Part shown: piece by piece, positions 36,523 through 44,136 of the stretch
Numbering within the stretch: position 1 is the stretch's first letter
Layout: every line of letters begins with the position of its first letter
Assembly: GCA_016716085.1 (NCBI GenBank)
Contig: JADJWY010000023.1
Span: 248,001 to 312,000, forward strand
Source of the DNA: Hahellaceae bacterium
GTDB taxonomy: Bacteria > Pseudomonadota > Gammaproteobacteria > Pseudomonadales > Oleiphilaceae
DNA: 64,000 nucleotides
Direction: 5' to 3'
Notes under the pieces: model-generated
Told to the model about the DNA's origin: nothing
The model's input: only the letters and a program-made list of their open reading frames with translations
The model's database searches: none
Position numbers and translations under genes: made by a program

Positions 36523-36567
36523 CACACATGTGTGTGTTGCCCCAAACGGCGCTCACTTCGGTAGCCT
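36523..36567 (+). promoter_or_regulatory. Regulon promoter b, upstream of the adaptation operon
   Basis: CACACATGTGTG (36523-36534), TG, TTGCCC (36537-36542), 19 nt, TAGCCT (36562-36567). The first downstream gene starts near 36606. Because the palindrome also lies about 75 bp before the divergent ~909-aa gene, both directions may be controlled. Confidence 0.75.
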
Positions 36568-36605
36568 GTTCCCCATCAGATCAACACACGGAGATGAAAC
36601 CCACG

Positions 36606-36908
36606 ATGATTGAAGACACCCTTTGGATCGCGCTTGCCGTGTTTAACGGCCCGTTCATGTTTTCGCTGCTATGGGTGCTGGCACTGCGCTGTGAAGCGCC
36701 CTGGACGGCGTGGCGACCGTGTCGCTGGCTGGCCTCGTTGTGTGAAGCGTGGCTGTGGTGGGGACCGTTACACATGGGTTTTTTCCTGGGCCTGACCGCC
36801 TGGTTACAGGGCTGGGCGATTGCACATCGGGTCGCGGCAGTGTGTCTGCTGCTGTGGTGGTGCAATGGCCTGATCCTGCGCATCACCCGCCCTTCCCCCG
36901 TGTTTTAA
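36606..36908 (+). CDS. Small membrane protein leading the cas2-cas1-RT operon
   Basis: About 100 aa, nearly all hydrophobic, with three likely spans (LWIALAVFNGPFMFSLLWVLAL, LASLCEAWLWWGPLHMGFFLGL, AHRVAAVCLLLWWCNGLILRI). I recognise no family. The ATG at 36606 lies 12 nt after GGAG; an ATG at 36594 would add four residues but has no room for a ribosome site. A long open frame upstream in phase is not credible because it crosses the promoter. It is 12 bp before the first cas2. Confidence 0.6.
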   Translation: MIEDTLWIALAVFNGPFMFSLLWVLALRCEAPWTAWRPCRWLASLCEAWLWWGPLHMGFFLGLTAWLQGWAIAHRVAAVCLLLWWCNGLILRITRPSPVF

Positions 36909-36920
36909 CAGGAGAAGCCC

Positions 36921-37205
36921 ATGAAACGATCCCCGGCCGTCGTAGCCTATGACATTCGTGAAAATGCCACCCGGCGGCGTGTATTCCGGGTGCTCAAAGA
37001 CTGGCGCATCGAGGGACAGAAATCGGTGGCGGAGTGCTTTTTGAGCCGGCGTGAAGCTGAAGAACTCTTCGTGCAACTGTGCGAGCTGGTCGACGCCGAC
37101 ACGGATCGCCTGGCAATTGCCTGGTTACAGCAGCCGATCCGGATACGGACATTGGGTGGGGGGCATCTGACCTTTCCGTCCGGTTTAGTCAAAGGAGGTT
37201 GGTAG
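36921..37205 (+). CDS. cas2: Cas2 (first of two)
   Basis: A 94-aa Cas2 of the ferredoxin-like fold. First strand AVVAYDIRENATRRRVFRVL carries the conserved Asp after Tyr; GQKSVAECFLSRREAEELFVQL is the typical central motif. Cas2 dimers bridge two Cas1 dimers in the spacer integrase. An AGGAG site precedes the ATG. The second cas2 begins at the very next base after its stop. The two Cas2 proteins differ clearly in sequence and so may form a heterodimer or serve different substrates. Confidence 0.9.
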   Translation: MKRSPAVVAYDIRENATRRRVFRVLKDWRIEGQKSVAECFLSRREAEELFVQLCELVDADTDRLAIAWLQQPIRIRTLGGGHLTFPSGLVKGGW

Positions 37206-37535
37206 ATGGCCAAAGGCAAAGGGACCTATCTGGTGGCCTACGACATCCGCGAGCCACGGCGCTTGCGGCGGGTACATTATCGTCTGAAAAAAGCCGGGAT
37301 GGCAGTTCAATACTCGGTATTTCTGGTCGATGGCCATCGTAAAGCCCTGGAGGTGCATACCCTGCTCAAGGAACTGACCGAGCCGGAGGACGATGTGCGC
37401 ATCTATCAGATCCAGGGGCGGCATGCCCTGTGGATGGCGGGTCGCGACACCCAATCCCGCAGTAAAGCCCAGGGTAAGGGCAAGCTGCCCGGTCTGGGCC
37501 TGTTTTCCAAACTCATAGCCAAATTGGGAGCTTAA
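37206..37535 (+). CDS. cas2: Cas2 (second of two)
   Basis: A 109-aa Cas2: TYLVAYDIREPRRLRRVHYRLKKAG with the conserved Asp, then MAVQYSVFLVDGHRKALEVH and a beta strand DDVRIYQIQGRHALW. The C-terminal tail (SRSKAQGKGKLPGLGLFSKLIAKLG) is basic and longer than in ordinary Cas2. A strong AAAGGAGG site overlaps the end of the first cas2, so translation is coupled. Confidence 0.9.
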   Translation: MAKGKGTYLVAYDIREPRRLRRVHYRLKKAGMAVQYSVFLVDGHRKALEVHTLLKELTEPEDDVRIYQIQGRHALWMAGRDTQSRSKAQGKGKLPGLGLFSKLIAKLGA

Positions 37536-37539
37536 ACGC

Positions 37540-38613
37540 ATGATGAGTGTAGTGATTGAACCGCCGTATACGCTGCGTAGCGAGGGTAAAACCCTGCGGC
37601 TGGAAGTGAACGGTGAACTGATCCGACGAATTCCCTATTACCAGATCGACAGCCTGATGATTCGCGGCAAGGTGGATCTGAATGCTGAGGTTTTTCGGCA
37701 ATGTGCCGCCCACGGTGTGCCCACCCTGCTGGTGGGTGCGCGGCAGCATGAGGGGGGTAGCTGGGTGGTCGGCGCGGCACCGCCCTCCGTGATGCTGCGG
37801 GTGGCACAGCATCGGGCTACTGCCGAGCCTGCGGCACACCAACAGCTTGTGCGTGCGCTGGTGCAGGCCAAATTCAACGGGTATCGCATAGCTTTGAATC
37901 AACCCGTTTTTTCACGTGGCCCCGCGCTGGATCGCAGCACCTTTCTCGAAGGTCTGCAGGCGCGTGAACGTCAACTGCAGGCAAGTCGGGACAGCGATGA
38001 GGCCCGCGGGTTGGAAGGTACGATGGCGCGGGAGTGGTTCCGGCTGATGGGTCAGCAACTTCAGTCGTCGTGGGGCTTTTCCGGGCGCAACCGCCAGCCA
38101 CCGAAAGACCCGGTGAATGCCCTGCTCTCCCTTACCTACACGATCCTTCTGGCCGACGTGCAGAGTGCCCTGACTTTACGGGGGCTGGATGTGGGCGTTG
38201 GGTTTCTGCACGTTCCCACACCCGGCCGGGCCTCGCTGGCGCTGGATCTGCTGGAACCCTTGCGCCCCCTGGCAGATGCCTGGGTGTTGTCGTTGTGCCA
38301 ACAGGTGTTGATGCCGGAGCATTTTACCCGCGAAAGCAGTAGGGCGCGCTACCTCTCGAAAGGTGGGCGTTCGCTGTATTACCCGGCACTGGCCAACTGG
38401 CGTCAACAGTTTGCAACTCACCTGACGCTTGAGCAAACACCAGAGCTCTGGCCGGCAGTCGCCCTACCGCAAGCGCTGGACTCCCTGGGCGATCTGTGCC
38501 GCCATCTGGCACATCAGATCGCCGGAATGCTTCTGCGCGTGATGCGAGTGGACGAAGCCGAAACACCCAACCCCGTTTTTGAACCGGATGACGAACAGGC
38601 GGTCGAGCGATGA
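37540..38613 (+). CDS. cas1: Cas1 spacer integrase, free-standing
   Basis: A 357-aa Cas1. The N-terminal beta domain (TLRLEVNGELIRRIPYYQIDSLMIRGKVDLNAE) is followed by the helical catalytic domain with metal ligands Glu159 (GLEGTMAREWF), His224 (GVGFLHVPTPGRAS) and Asp236/Glu239 (LALDLLEPLRPLAD). It inserts new spacers at the leader-proximal repeat with Cas2. It is not fused to reverse transcriptase; the RT gene overlaps its end by 4 bp (ATGA). A second Met at codon 2 is an alternative start. Confidence 0.93.
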   Translation: MMSVVIEPPYTLRSEGKTLRLEVNGELIRRIPYYQIDSLMIRGKVDLNAEVFRQCAAHGVPTLLVGARQHEGGSWVVGAAPPSVMLRVAQHRATAEPAAHQQLVRALVQAKFNGYRIALNQPVFSRGPALDRSTFLEGLQARERQLQASRDSDEARGLEGTMAREWFRLMGQQLQSSWGFSGRNRQPPKDPVNALLSLTYTILLADVQSALTLRGLDVGVGFLHVPTPGRASLALDLLEPLRPLADAWVLSLCQQVLMPEHFTRESSRARYLSKGGRSLYYPALANWRQQFATHLTLEQTPELWPAVALPQALDSLGDLCRHLAHQIAGMLLRVMRVDEAETPNPVFEPDDEQAVER

Positions 38614-39461
38614 AAAAAGTCATGCAAGCGGTGACCACACCGGACAATCTGAATGCCGCCTGGCGCTGGTTCCGTAACGACCGCACCGTATGGCAGCGGG
38701 GCATGCGTCGCGCAGAGATGGAACCCCACAAGGTCAGGCATATCCTGACCTTGCAGCAGGATCTGACTGAAAACCGGTTCAAGCCCGATGAGGTCAGGCG
38801 CTTTACGTTGAAGCAGGCGAACGGCAAGGAACGCGAACTGGCAACGCTGACGCTCAAGGATAAAATCGCGCAGCGAGCTTTATTGCAGGTGCTGACCCCA
38901 CATTTCGAGCGCCGGTTTCATCCCGACAGTTTCGGCTACCGGCCCGGGCGGAATGTGGACATGGCGTTTGCGCGGGCGCGCGTGAATCTGACCGAAGGAC
39001 GGCGCTATCTGGTGCATACCGACATCAAATCGTTTTTTGATGAGGTGCCCCACCCGCAACTCAAACAACTCCTGCGACAGCATATCAAAGACCGCAAGGC
39101 GCTGGCCCTGCTGTTTCGCTGGCTGGATCTGCACGCGACCCGACCGGCAAGCTGGTGGCGCTGTGCGCGAGGAATTCCGCAAGGGGGAATCCTGTCCCCC
39201 CTGCTGGGTAACCTGTATCTGGATCAACTGGATCAGACCCTGCAACTACACGGGATTCGCTTTGTGCGCTACGCCGACGATGTGTTGTTGATGTGTTCCA
39301 GCCCGAAGACCCTGCAACGTGCCGCAACGGTCTTGCGGAAATGCCTGAAGCGTATGGGCTTACGGATGAATCCGACGAAAACCCGCATCGGCGAGGTGGC
39401 CAAGGGGCAACAGTACCTGGGTAAAACCCTGCCGCATCAGGTCTTTGGCAAGGTGTCTTGA
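38610..39461 (+). CDS. CRISPR-associated reverse transcriptase, stand-alone
   Basis: A 283-aa reverse transcriptase of the group II intron-like class. Seen in order: RT1 (FKPDEVRRFTLKQANGKEREL), RT2 (QRALLQVLTPHFERRFHPDSFGYRPGR), RT3 with catalytic Asp138 (VHTDIKSFFDEV), RT4 (RGIPQGGILSPLLGNLYLD, about 187-205), and YADD at 221-224. There is no maturase, endonuclease or Cas1 domain. The 4-bp overlap with cas1 implies coupled translation. RT-Cas1 systems are known to acquire spacers from RNA; here the RT is a separate subunit placed after Cas1. It may let the Cas1-Cas2 machinery use RNA (inference). Confidence 0.92.
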   Translation: MKKVMQAVTTPDNLNAAWRWFRNDRTVWQRGMRRAEMEPHKVRHILTLQQDLTENRFKPDEVRRFTLKQANGKERELATLTLKDKIAQRALLQVLTPHFERRFHPDSFGYRPGRNVDMAFARARVNLTEGRRYLVHTDIKSFFDEVPHPQLKQLLRQHIKDRKALALLFRWLDLHATRPASWWRCARGIPQGGILSPLLGNLYLDQLDQTLQLHGIRFVRYADDVLLMCSSPKTLQRAATVLRKCLKRMGLRMNPTKTRIGEVAKGQQYLGKTLPHQVFGKVS

Positions 39462-39486
39462 GTCTGGCCGAGTGGCGCTTTATAGT
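39458..39486 (+). promoter_or_regulatory. Promoter of CRISPR array 1
   Basis: TTGAGT (39458-39463), exactly 17 bp, TATAGT (39481-39486). The -35 element overlaps the stop codon of the RT gene. The second array has the same element at the same relative place (TTGAGC-N17-TAAAGT), which supports it. Confidence 0.72.
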
Positions 39487-39500
39487 GCTCTGACTGACTC

Positions 39501-39513
39501 GGTTCTTTAACAA
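39501..39513 (+). promoter_or_regulatory. boxA-like antitermination element in leader 1
   Basis: GGTTCTTTAACAA differs from the rRNA-operon boxA TGCTCTTTAACAA at two positions. It begins about 9 nt after the expected transcription start and 273 bp before the first repeat. boxA elements recruiting Nus factors to keep RNA polymerase moving through CRISPR arrays are known. Confidence 0.65.
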
Positions 39514-39773
39514 GTTGGCATTTTCCGTTTATATTCTTTTGATATAAATAAGACGATTTTGCTATTAGCAGCTAATACGCGGCCTGCGATGAAAAGCGGA
39601 TTTTTTCGAAGCGCTGCCACGTAGTGCCTGACACCTACGCAACACCACTATATCTTGTGGTTGAATAGCCCCCTCAGGGGGTCAAAAAAGCGGACTGAAA
39701 AAGAGGCTTGCATCGATCATTTTTCAGGCTTAGTATGTGGTTGTTTTCGAAGGGAAACGGGAAAGTCAATAGA
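39514..39773 (+). other. Leader of CRISPR array 1
   Basis: This AT-rich leader is closely matched by the leader of array 2, almost base for base in the last 80 bp. It includes a conserved hairpin (CCCCC-TCA-GGGGG at 39669-39681) followed by an A-run, and a second stem AACCAC/GTGGTT around the TATATC loop at about 39645-39664. The section next to the first repeat (GGGAAAGTCAATAGA) should hold the integrase docking site. Confidence 0.8.
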
Positions 39774-40851
39774 GTCCGGACATTGCCCCGCTAATCAGGG
39801 GATTAAGACTTTCGATTTCTGCCTTGTTAGGCATCGTGTCGAAGTCCGGACATTGCCCCGCTAATCAGGGGATTAAGACTTCTGGGCAAGTGTCAGCTGA
39901 ATGATTAAGGGATGTCCGGACATTGCCCCGCTAATCAGGGGATTAAGACCCGGCAGGACGTTCCGTCTTGCCGCCAATTCCTTGTCCGGACATTGCCCCG
40001 CTAATCAGGGGATTAAGACACCAGGGATGCGTCGGTCAGTCATCGTAGTACGTCCGGACATTGCCCCGCTAATCAGGGGATTAAGACCCGCTTGAAGTAT
40101 TCAAGCGCCTTCGACAACGGTCCGGACATTGCCCCGCTAATCAGGGGATTAAGACCCCTTTTGAATCATTTAGCTGGCATCCAGGTCCGGACATTGCCCC
40201 GCTAATCAGGGGATTAAGACACTCCTCGATGGAAACCGTTAAAATTTCTTCCTGACCGTCCGGACATTGCCCCGCTAATCAGGGGATTAAGACTGTCTAA
40301 CAGTTTCATGTTTCTCTCCTGTTTAGTGTCCGGACATTGCCCCGCTAATCAGGGGATTAAGACAAGGAGGAAAGCCAACTTGGTCAGAGGCCAAAAGTCC
40401 GGACATTGCCCCGCTAATCAGGGGATTAAGACCCGGGAATCCCGGCACAGCAATCCGGGCGAAGAAGGTCCGGACATTGCCCCGCTAATCAGGGGATTAA
40501 GACTCGTAGGCGTTCGACGTCATAAGTGTTGAAAGATGTCCGGACATTGCCCCGCTAATCAGGGGATTAAGACATTCCTGAGAAGGTCTCATATTCAAAA
40601 ATTGGCGCGTCCGGACATTGCCCCGCTAATCAGGGGATTAAGACGGGGCACCCCCTACCATAGCCGCCTCAGAGCCTGTCCGGACATTGCCCCGCTAATC
40701 AGGGGATTAAGACGCACGCCACTTGCATTGTTACGGTTGGTGAAAAGTCCGGACATTGCCCCGCTAATCAGGGGATTAAGACCAAGCGAAAACTCGTAGG
40801 GTAAGTTTTTGAATTGTCCGGACATTGCCCCGCTAATCAGGGGATTAAGAC
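39774..40851 (+). CRISPR. CRISPR array 1: 16 repeats, 15 spacers
   Basis: The 36-bp repeat begins GTCCGGACATTGCCCC, passes through GCTAATCA and ends GGGGATTAAGAC; all 16 copies look identical. Spacers are 29-37 nt, mostly 32-35. CCCC and GGGG around an 8-nt loop form a small hairpin, and the 3' end ATTAAGAC resembles the usual 8-nt crRNA 5' tag. Leader position and repeat handle give rightward transcription. The last repeat at 40816-40851 is still perfect, so an older end may have been lost. Open frames translating the repeat as HCPANQGIKT or PDIAPLIRGLR are artefacts. Confidence 0.98.
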
Positions 40852-40916
40852 TTTTCCGGTTCAGATCCAGAAGTTTCTCGTGGCTATCTGAAGGGGCACA
40901 TTTAGAGTGCACAGTT

Positions 40917-41240
40917 ATGAAAACCATCGGCGTGAGCGCTTTACGCAAAAATCCCGAACTGCTGAGTCAATCCGCTGCAGCGGGTGAATATGTTTTGGTT
41001 ACCAATCGGAGTGAGGCCGTTTCGCTGGCCGTTCCCTTTAACGCCGATCTTTTGCAGGCCGGCGTTCATGTCAGTCTGGCCATCAGACTATTTGAGGATG
41101 GCACCTTGTCTTTGGCAAAGGCAGCTAAACTGGCCAAAATGCCGATTGAATCCTTTTTGCAGTGCCTTGGCAGGCTGGGAATTGCCGTTGTCGACCAAAG
41201 CACCGCAGAATTGGAAGACGATTTGAAAACCCTTTCATGA
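40917..41240 (+). CDS. UPF0175-type antitoxin
   Basis: A 107-aa protein. The N-terminal half looks like a Phd-type DNA-binding fold (MKTIGVSALRKNPELLSQSAAAGEYVLVTNRSEAVSLAV). The C-terminal half matches UPF0175 (AIRLFEDGTLSLAKAAKLAKMPIESFLQCLGRLGIAVV). UPF0175 genes commonly precede DUF3368 PIN-like toxins, and here one follows with a 4-bp overlap, but broken. It begins 65 bp after the last repeat of array 1. Confidence 0.75.
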   Translation: MKTIGVSALRKNPELLSQSAAAGEYVLVTNRSEAVSLAVPFNADLLQAGVHVSLAIRLFEDGTLSLAKAAKLAKMPIESFLQCLGRLGIAVVDQSTAELEDDLKTLS

Positions 41241-41604
41241 CGAAACCACTCATTGTCGCCGATACCGGCCCATTGATTGCGCTCGCCATTACGGGGCTGC
41301 TTCCCAAGCTTCATCTGCTTTTTTCTGCGGTTTATGTTCCCGATGCCGTCGTAGACGAAGCCCTGGCAGATTTATCAAATCAGGCGGGAAAGCCATACAC
41401 GAAGGCCTTGTAAAGGGACATCTCAAACAACGCACGGTCTCAATAATCACGGTTTTCAACGATGTTGCCAACCTGTTGGACCGGGGTGAAACGGAAGCAC
41501 TGATTCTGGCGCAATCCCTCTCTGCGACCGCATTGATTGATGCGGCGAAAACTGAAATTGTCAATCAGACGGATACTCACCACCCCACGACTCATCCGTA
41601 TTGA
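41237..41604 (+). pseudogene. Frameshifted and truncated DUF3368 PIN-like toxin
   Basis: Frame 1 reads MTKPLIVADTGPLIALAITG and on to VYVPDAVVDEALADLSNQAGK, a typical DUF3368 start, but stops at 41413. The match resumes in another frame (AIHEGLVKGHLKQRTVSI, LLDRGETEALILAQSLSATALIDAAKTE) and ends early at 41604 without the last conserved segment. So the toxin has at least one frameshift near 41390 and a lost end, while its antitoxin is intact. Confidence 0.75.
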
Positions 41605-41666
41605 CATTAGTTACACGCCTCATCATCGTTTACGTATATCTATTGTGTTGACACGAGGAACTCACC

Positions 41667-41933
41667 ATGCGTGACGCCGCCATCAATTTACGGGCTTTGC
41701 CAGAGCAGCGTGATCTCATCGATAAGGCCGCCAACCTGTTAGGCAAAAACCGTTCGGACTTCATGCTGGAGGCCGCCTGTGAACGCGCATTGTCCGTTGT
41801 GCTTGATCAGGTTCACTTCTCACTAGATGCCGATAAATTCCAGCAGTTCACTGATTTGCTCGATGCGCCGCCCCAGCCCAACACCGGGCTGGAACGACTC
41901 GTTGCACTGAAGCCTGTTTGGAACAAGGCATAA
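41667..41933 (+). CDS. DUF1778 (TacA-type) antitoxin
   Basis: An 88-aa ribbon-helix-helix antitoxin: AAINLRALPEQRDLIDKAANLLGKNRSDFMLEAACERALSVV is the DUF1778 core, and the C-terminal stretch FQQFTDLLDAPPQPNTGLERL is the toxin-wrapping tail. It precedes and overlaps a GNAT toxin gene, the standard tacAT arrangement. It likely represses its own promoter with the toxin. Confidence 0.85.
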   Translation: MRDAAINLRALPEQRDLIDKAANLLGKNRSDFMLEAACERALSVVLDQVHFSLDADKFQQFTDLLDAPPQPNTGLERLVALKPVWNKA

Positions 41934-42424
41934 CTCTTGACCTTACCGCACCGCACCCCCTGACCTCAGAGCATCAGTGTTCCAATTTCTCCTGCGGTGA
42001 ACCGGTGCTGGATGAATGGCTCAAGCGCCGGGCGTTGGCCAATCAGGTCAGCGGAGCCATTCGTACCTTTGTCGTGGCAGATAAAGCGCATCGGGTTTAT
42101 GGCTATTATGCATTGGCGGCGGGTGCCCTGTCGCATCAGACGGCAACAGGCGGTGTACGGAGAAACATGCCTGATCCTGTGCCCGTATTGATCTTGGGCA
42201 GGCTTGCGGTCGATCAATGTGCCCAAGGCATCAGGCTGGGAGGCTCACTGCTGCAGGATGCCGTCAGCCGGGCGGTAAACGTAGCTCAGAACACGGGCGT
42301 TCGCGCCTTGCTCGTTCATGCCCTGAACGAGCGCGCCAGGCATTTTTACGAGTACTACGGGTTTCAGTCCTCTCCGGTTGAACCCCTTGTATTGATGCTA
42401 CGACTAAGTCATGAGAAACGGTAA
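41918..42424 (+). CDS. GNAT acetyltransferase toxin (TacT-type)
   Basis: A 168-aa toxin that would acetylate aminoacyl-tRNA. Typical motifs: FSCGEPVLDEWLKRRALANQ near the N-terminus, RTFVVADKAHRVYGYYALAAGAL, the acetyl-CoA loop LGRLAVDQCAQGIRLGGSLLQDA and the end ALNERARHFYEYYGFQSSP with the catalytic Tyr region. The start is TTG at 41918 overlapping the antitoxin. Among the three toxin-antitoxin pairs after array 1, this is the only one with an intact toxin. Confidence 0.85.
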   Translation: MEQGITLDLTAPHPLTSEHQCSNFSCGEPVLDEWLKRRALANQVSGAIRTFVVADKAHRVYGYYALAAGALSHQTATGGVRRNMPDPVPVLILGRLAVDQCAQGIRLGGSLLQDAVSRAVNVAQNTGVRALLVHALNERARHFYEYYGFQSSPVEPLVLMLRLSHEKR

Positions 42425-42690
42425 TGGCGATGCGAATCAACGCAAGACTCGACGACGACACTGCTCGAAAAATGCAGGTTCTGATTGAACATAGTTCAGG
42501 CAGTCAAACCGACATTATCAAACTGGCCATTAATCTGGCTTATGATCAGTTCGAAGCTCAAAGCCATGAGGGACTGACTTCCTTGCTGGACAGCCCGTTC
42601 CTGGGCTCATTTTCAGCCGATCCGCACTTGTCAGAATGCTACAAGCATTTGATTAACGAGGCGCTTGATGCCAGGTATCCCCCAAATTAA
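42424..42690 (+). CDS. Ribbon-helix-helix antitoxin, partner toxin lost
   Basis: An 88-aa CopG-like protein (MRINARLDDDTARKMQVLIEHSSGSQTDIIKLAINLAYDQFEAQ) with a longer C-terminal tail. Its start touches the TacT stop. A PIN-like start codon overlaps its 3' end at 42668 but the toxin is cut short, so this antitoxin is orphaned. Confidence 0.75.
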   Translation: MAMRINARLDDDTARKMQVLIEHSSGSQTDIIKLAINLAYDQFEAQSHEGLTSLLDSPFLGSFSADPHLSECYKHLINEALDARYPPN

Positions 42691-42720
42691 AGCGATAATC
42701 GTCGACACATTTAGCAATCG
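42668..42720 (+). pseudogene. N-terminal remnant of a PIN-domain toxin
   Basis: MPGIPQIKAIIVDTFSNRPF starts in the 3' end of the antitoxin gene, as vapC-type toxins do, and contains the first PIN strand IIVDT with its catalytic Asp. Similarity ends after that, and the convergent NE0113 gene ends at 42737. The rest of the toxin is gone, probably by a deletion that brought in the CRISPR genes. Confidence 0.55.
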
Positions 42721-42736
42721 CCCATTTACGCCGTGC

Positions 42737-44008
42737 TCAATCAATAAACTCAATGCAACGGGCATCCAGCTCCAGGCGGAACGGGGTGTTTTTCTTGCGG
42801 GTCTGCTTCTCCTCGTCCAGTTCCTGATGGGGGTGATAGCGTTTGCCGATGCGCTCATCCAGCGCGTTATCAATCGCTTCGATCACGCGGCGTTTGAGGT
42901 CGGCGAAGTTGTCCAGTCGCTTAAGTTTAATCATTTTATCGCTCAGGTTATCCCGAAACGTGGGCACTGCCTTTTCCCCACCCCGCCCCTGCCGGATGCG
43001 TAGCGACTGAAAATGTTCCTCGACTTTGTTCATCAGGGCCGCAACATCCAATCCATCACTTTCATCCCGCTGTTCAACCGGCAATAGCTCGCGCAGGTAG
43101 GCATACAACAAGGCCGGTCCAGCCTCTTTTCCACCGGGTTTCGGCGCCTGAAATCCGCGGTCTTCCAGGGGGTTTTCCAGCGCATCGCGGGCGAACATGG
43201 CGTACAGACCAAATTCCGTGGGTGACAGATTGATCTGTTTGCCTTCCAGCATCAGCGTCATCTGGCGGGAATCCACCACGACGGAACGCTGAGAGGGGTC
43301 GTAATACTGGTTCAGCTTATCCACGGTTTCAGTGTAACTGCGCTGATGCTGCACCAGGCTTTTCGGCATCTCCTCACGCATCCGCACGAAGGGAATCTGG
43401 ATCAGGTTGACCCGGGCTTTTGCCGCATCAACATACTCGCTGGTAAAACGGTGCTGCAACTTCATCGGGGTCGGTGTGGGGTAATAGAAGCCTCGCACCT
43501 GCTCAAAGGGTTCGCTGACCAGCACGTGCGTGAGCATGTCGTCACGGCGACCAAACAGCGACATCGCGTAACCGAGAAAAAAGGTCATGGTTTTGCGCCC
43601 GCCTGCCAGTGAGCCAATCACACGCACGTTAGGCTGCTCAGTCAGTTCGCGCACCGTCTGGGTAATGAAATCCGCCAGCGCCCGCTGATCGCCTTCACTG
43701 CGGGCGTCATCGACCGGCAGACCATTCTCACCCGGCACGATGCGAATATCCGCTTCCGAAAAGCGAATGGGCGGCAAGCCATAATCGTGGCAGAGTTGGG
43801 ACAGGGGGCTGCGTTTGCCCTCATCGCCGACCACCAGTTGCAGACGCGCCTGATCCGCCCCGCGCGAAGTGGTGATCACCACCACCCGATCCACGTTAAT
43901 ATTGCGGGAAAAGTGCAGGCCAAAGACGGTTTCCGTCACCACCGCGGGGCTTTCACCGGTTACGGCTAACAGAACGGTTTCGGTGCGGGCAGTGGTTTTC
44001 GTTGTCAT
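42737..44008 (-). CDS. NE0113-family CRISPR protein (CARF/ring-nuclease type) with winged-helix-like C-terminus, copy 1
   Basis: A 423-aa member of the Cas_NE0113 family (PF09623/TIGR02584). The Rossmann-like CARF/ring-nuclease part covers residues 10-210: LLAVTGESPAVVTETVFGLH, RVVVITTSRGADQARL, SLAGGRKTMTFFLGYAMSLFG and HVLVSEPFEQVRGFYYPTP. Residues about 241-285 (SVVVDSRQMTLMLEGKQINLSPTEFGLYAMFARDAL) read like an OmpR-type winged helix. A helical end follows. The HEPN RNase motif is not conserved with copy 2. I chose the ATG at 44008 (AGGAG upstream) because an ATG at 44059 would lie before the predicted transcript start. Related families bind or cleave cyclic oligoadenylate. Confidence 0.85.
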   Translation of the reverse strand: MTTKTTARTETVLLAVTGESPAVVTETVFGLHFSRNINVDRVVVITTSRGADQARLQLVVGDEGKRSPLSQLCHDYGLPPIRFSEADIRIVPGENGLPVDDARSEGDQRALADFITQTVRELTEQPNVRVIGSLAGGRKTMTFFLGYAMSLFGRRDDMLTHVLVSEPFEQVRGFYYPTPTPMKLQHRFTSEYVDAAKARVNLIQIPFVRMREEMPKSLVQHQRSYTETVDKLNQYYDPSQRSVVVDSRQMTLMLEGKQINLSPTEFGLYAMFARDALENPLEDRGFQAPKPGGKEAGPALLYAYLRELLPVEQRDESDGLDVAALMNKVEEHFQSLRIRQGRGGEKAVPTFRDNLSDKMIKLKRLDNFADLKRRVIEAIDNALDERIGKRYHPHQELDEEKQTRKKNTPFRLELDARCIEFID

Positions 44009-44057
44009 GGATTGTGCTCCTGTTGTGCTGATCGAAAGGCCATCAAAGAATGACTGC

Positions 44058-44104
44058 ATTTCATCACAGGTCGTTCCGATTGGGACAACTCACACATTTG
44101 TGTG
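44058..44104 (-). promoter_or_regulatory. Regulon promoter c, between NE0113 copy 1 and cas6
   Basis: Minus strand: CACACAAATGTGTG (44104-44091; two bases longer at the centre than the core), AG, TTGTCC (44088-44083), 19 nt, TGAAAT (44063-44058). The start of NE0113 copy 1 lies 50 bp further on. cas6 starts 33 bp away on the other side, so it may share the site. Confidence 0.65.
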
Positions 44105-44136
44105 TTTTCGACATGCGTCCGCCTCCCGTTAGGATT

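Noticed and set aside
36096..36908. A 270-aa protein reading through into the small membrane protein
   Set aside because: The upstream part overlaps the divergent ~909-aa gene and crosses the palindrome promoter; only the part from 36606 looks coding.
38610..39461. Group II intron
   Set aside because: No domain V/VI structure, no maturase or endonuclease domain, and the gene is tightly overlapped with cas1.
39669..39683. Intrinsic terminator in the CRISPR leader
   Set aside because: The CCCCC/GGGGG hairpin is followed by an A-run, not a T-run, in the direction of array transcription; it is better read as a conserved leader RNA hairpin.
39655..40948. Open frames across array 1 encoding repeated HCPANQGIKT, PDIAPLIRGLR or LNPLISGAMSG peptides
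   Set aside because: These are translations of the 36-bp CRISPR repeat and spacers, not genes. The same applies to frames in 56812-57898.
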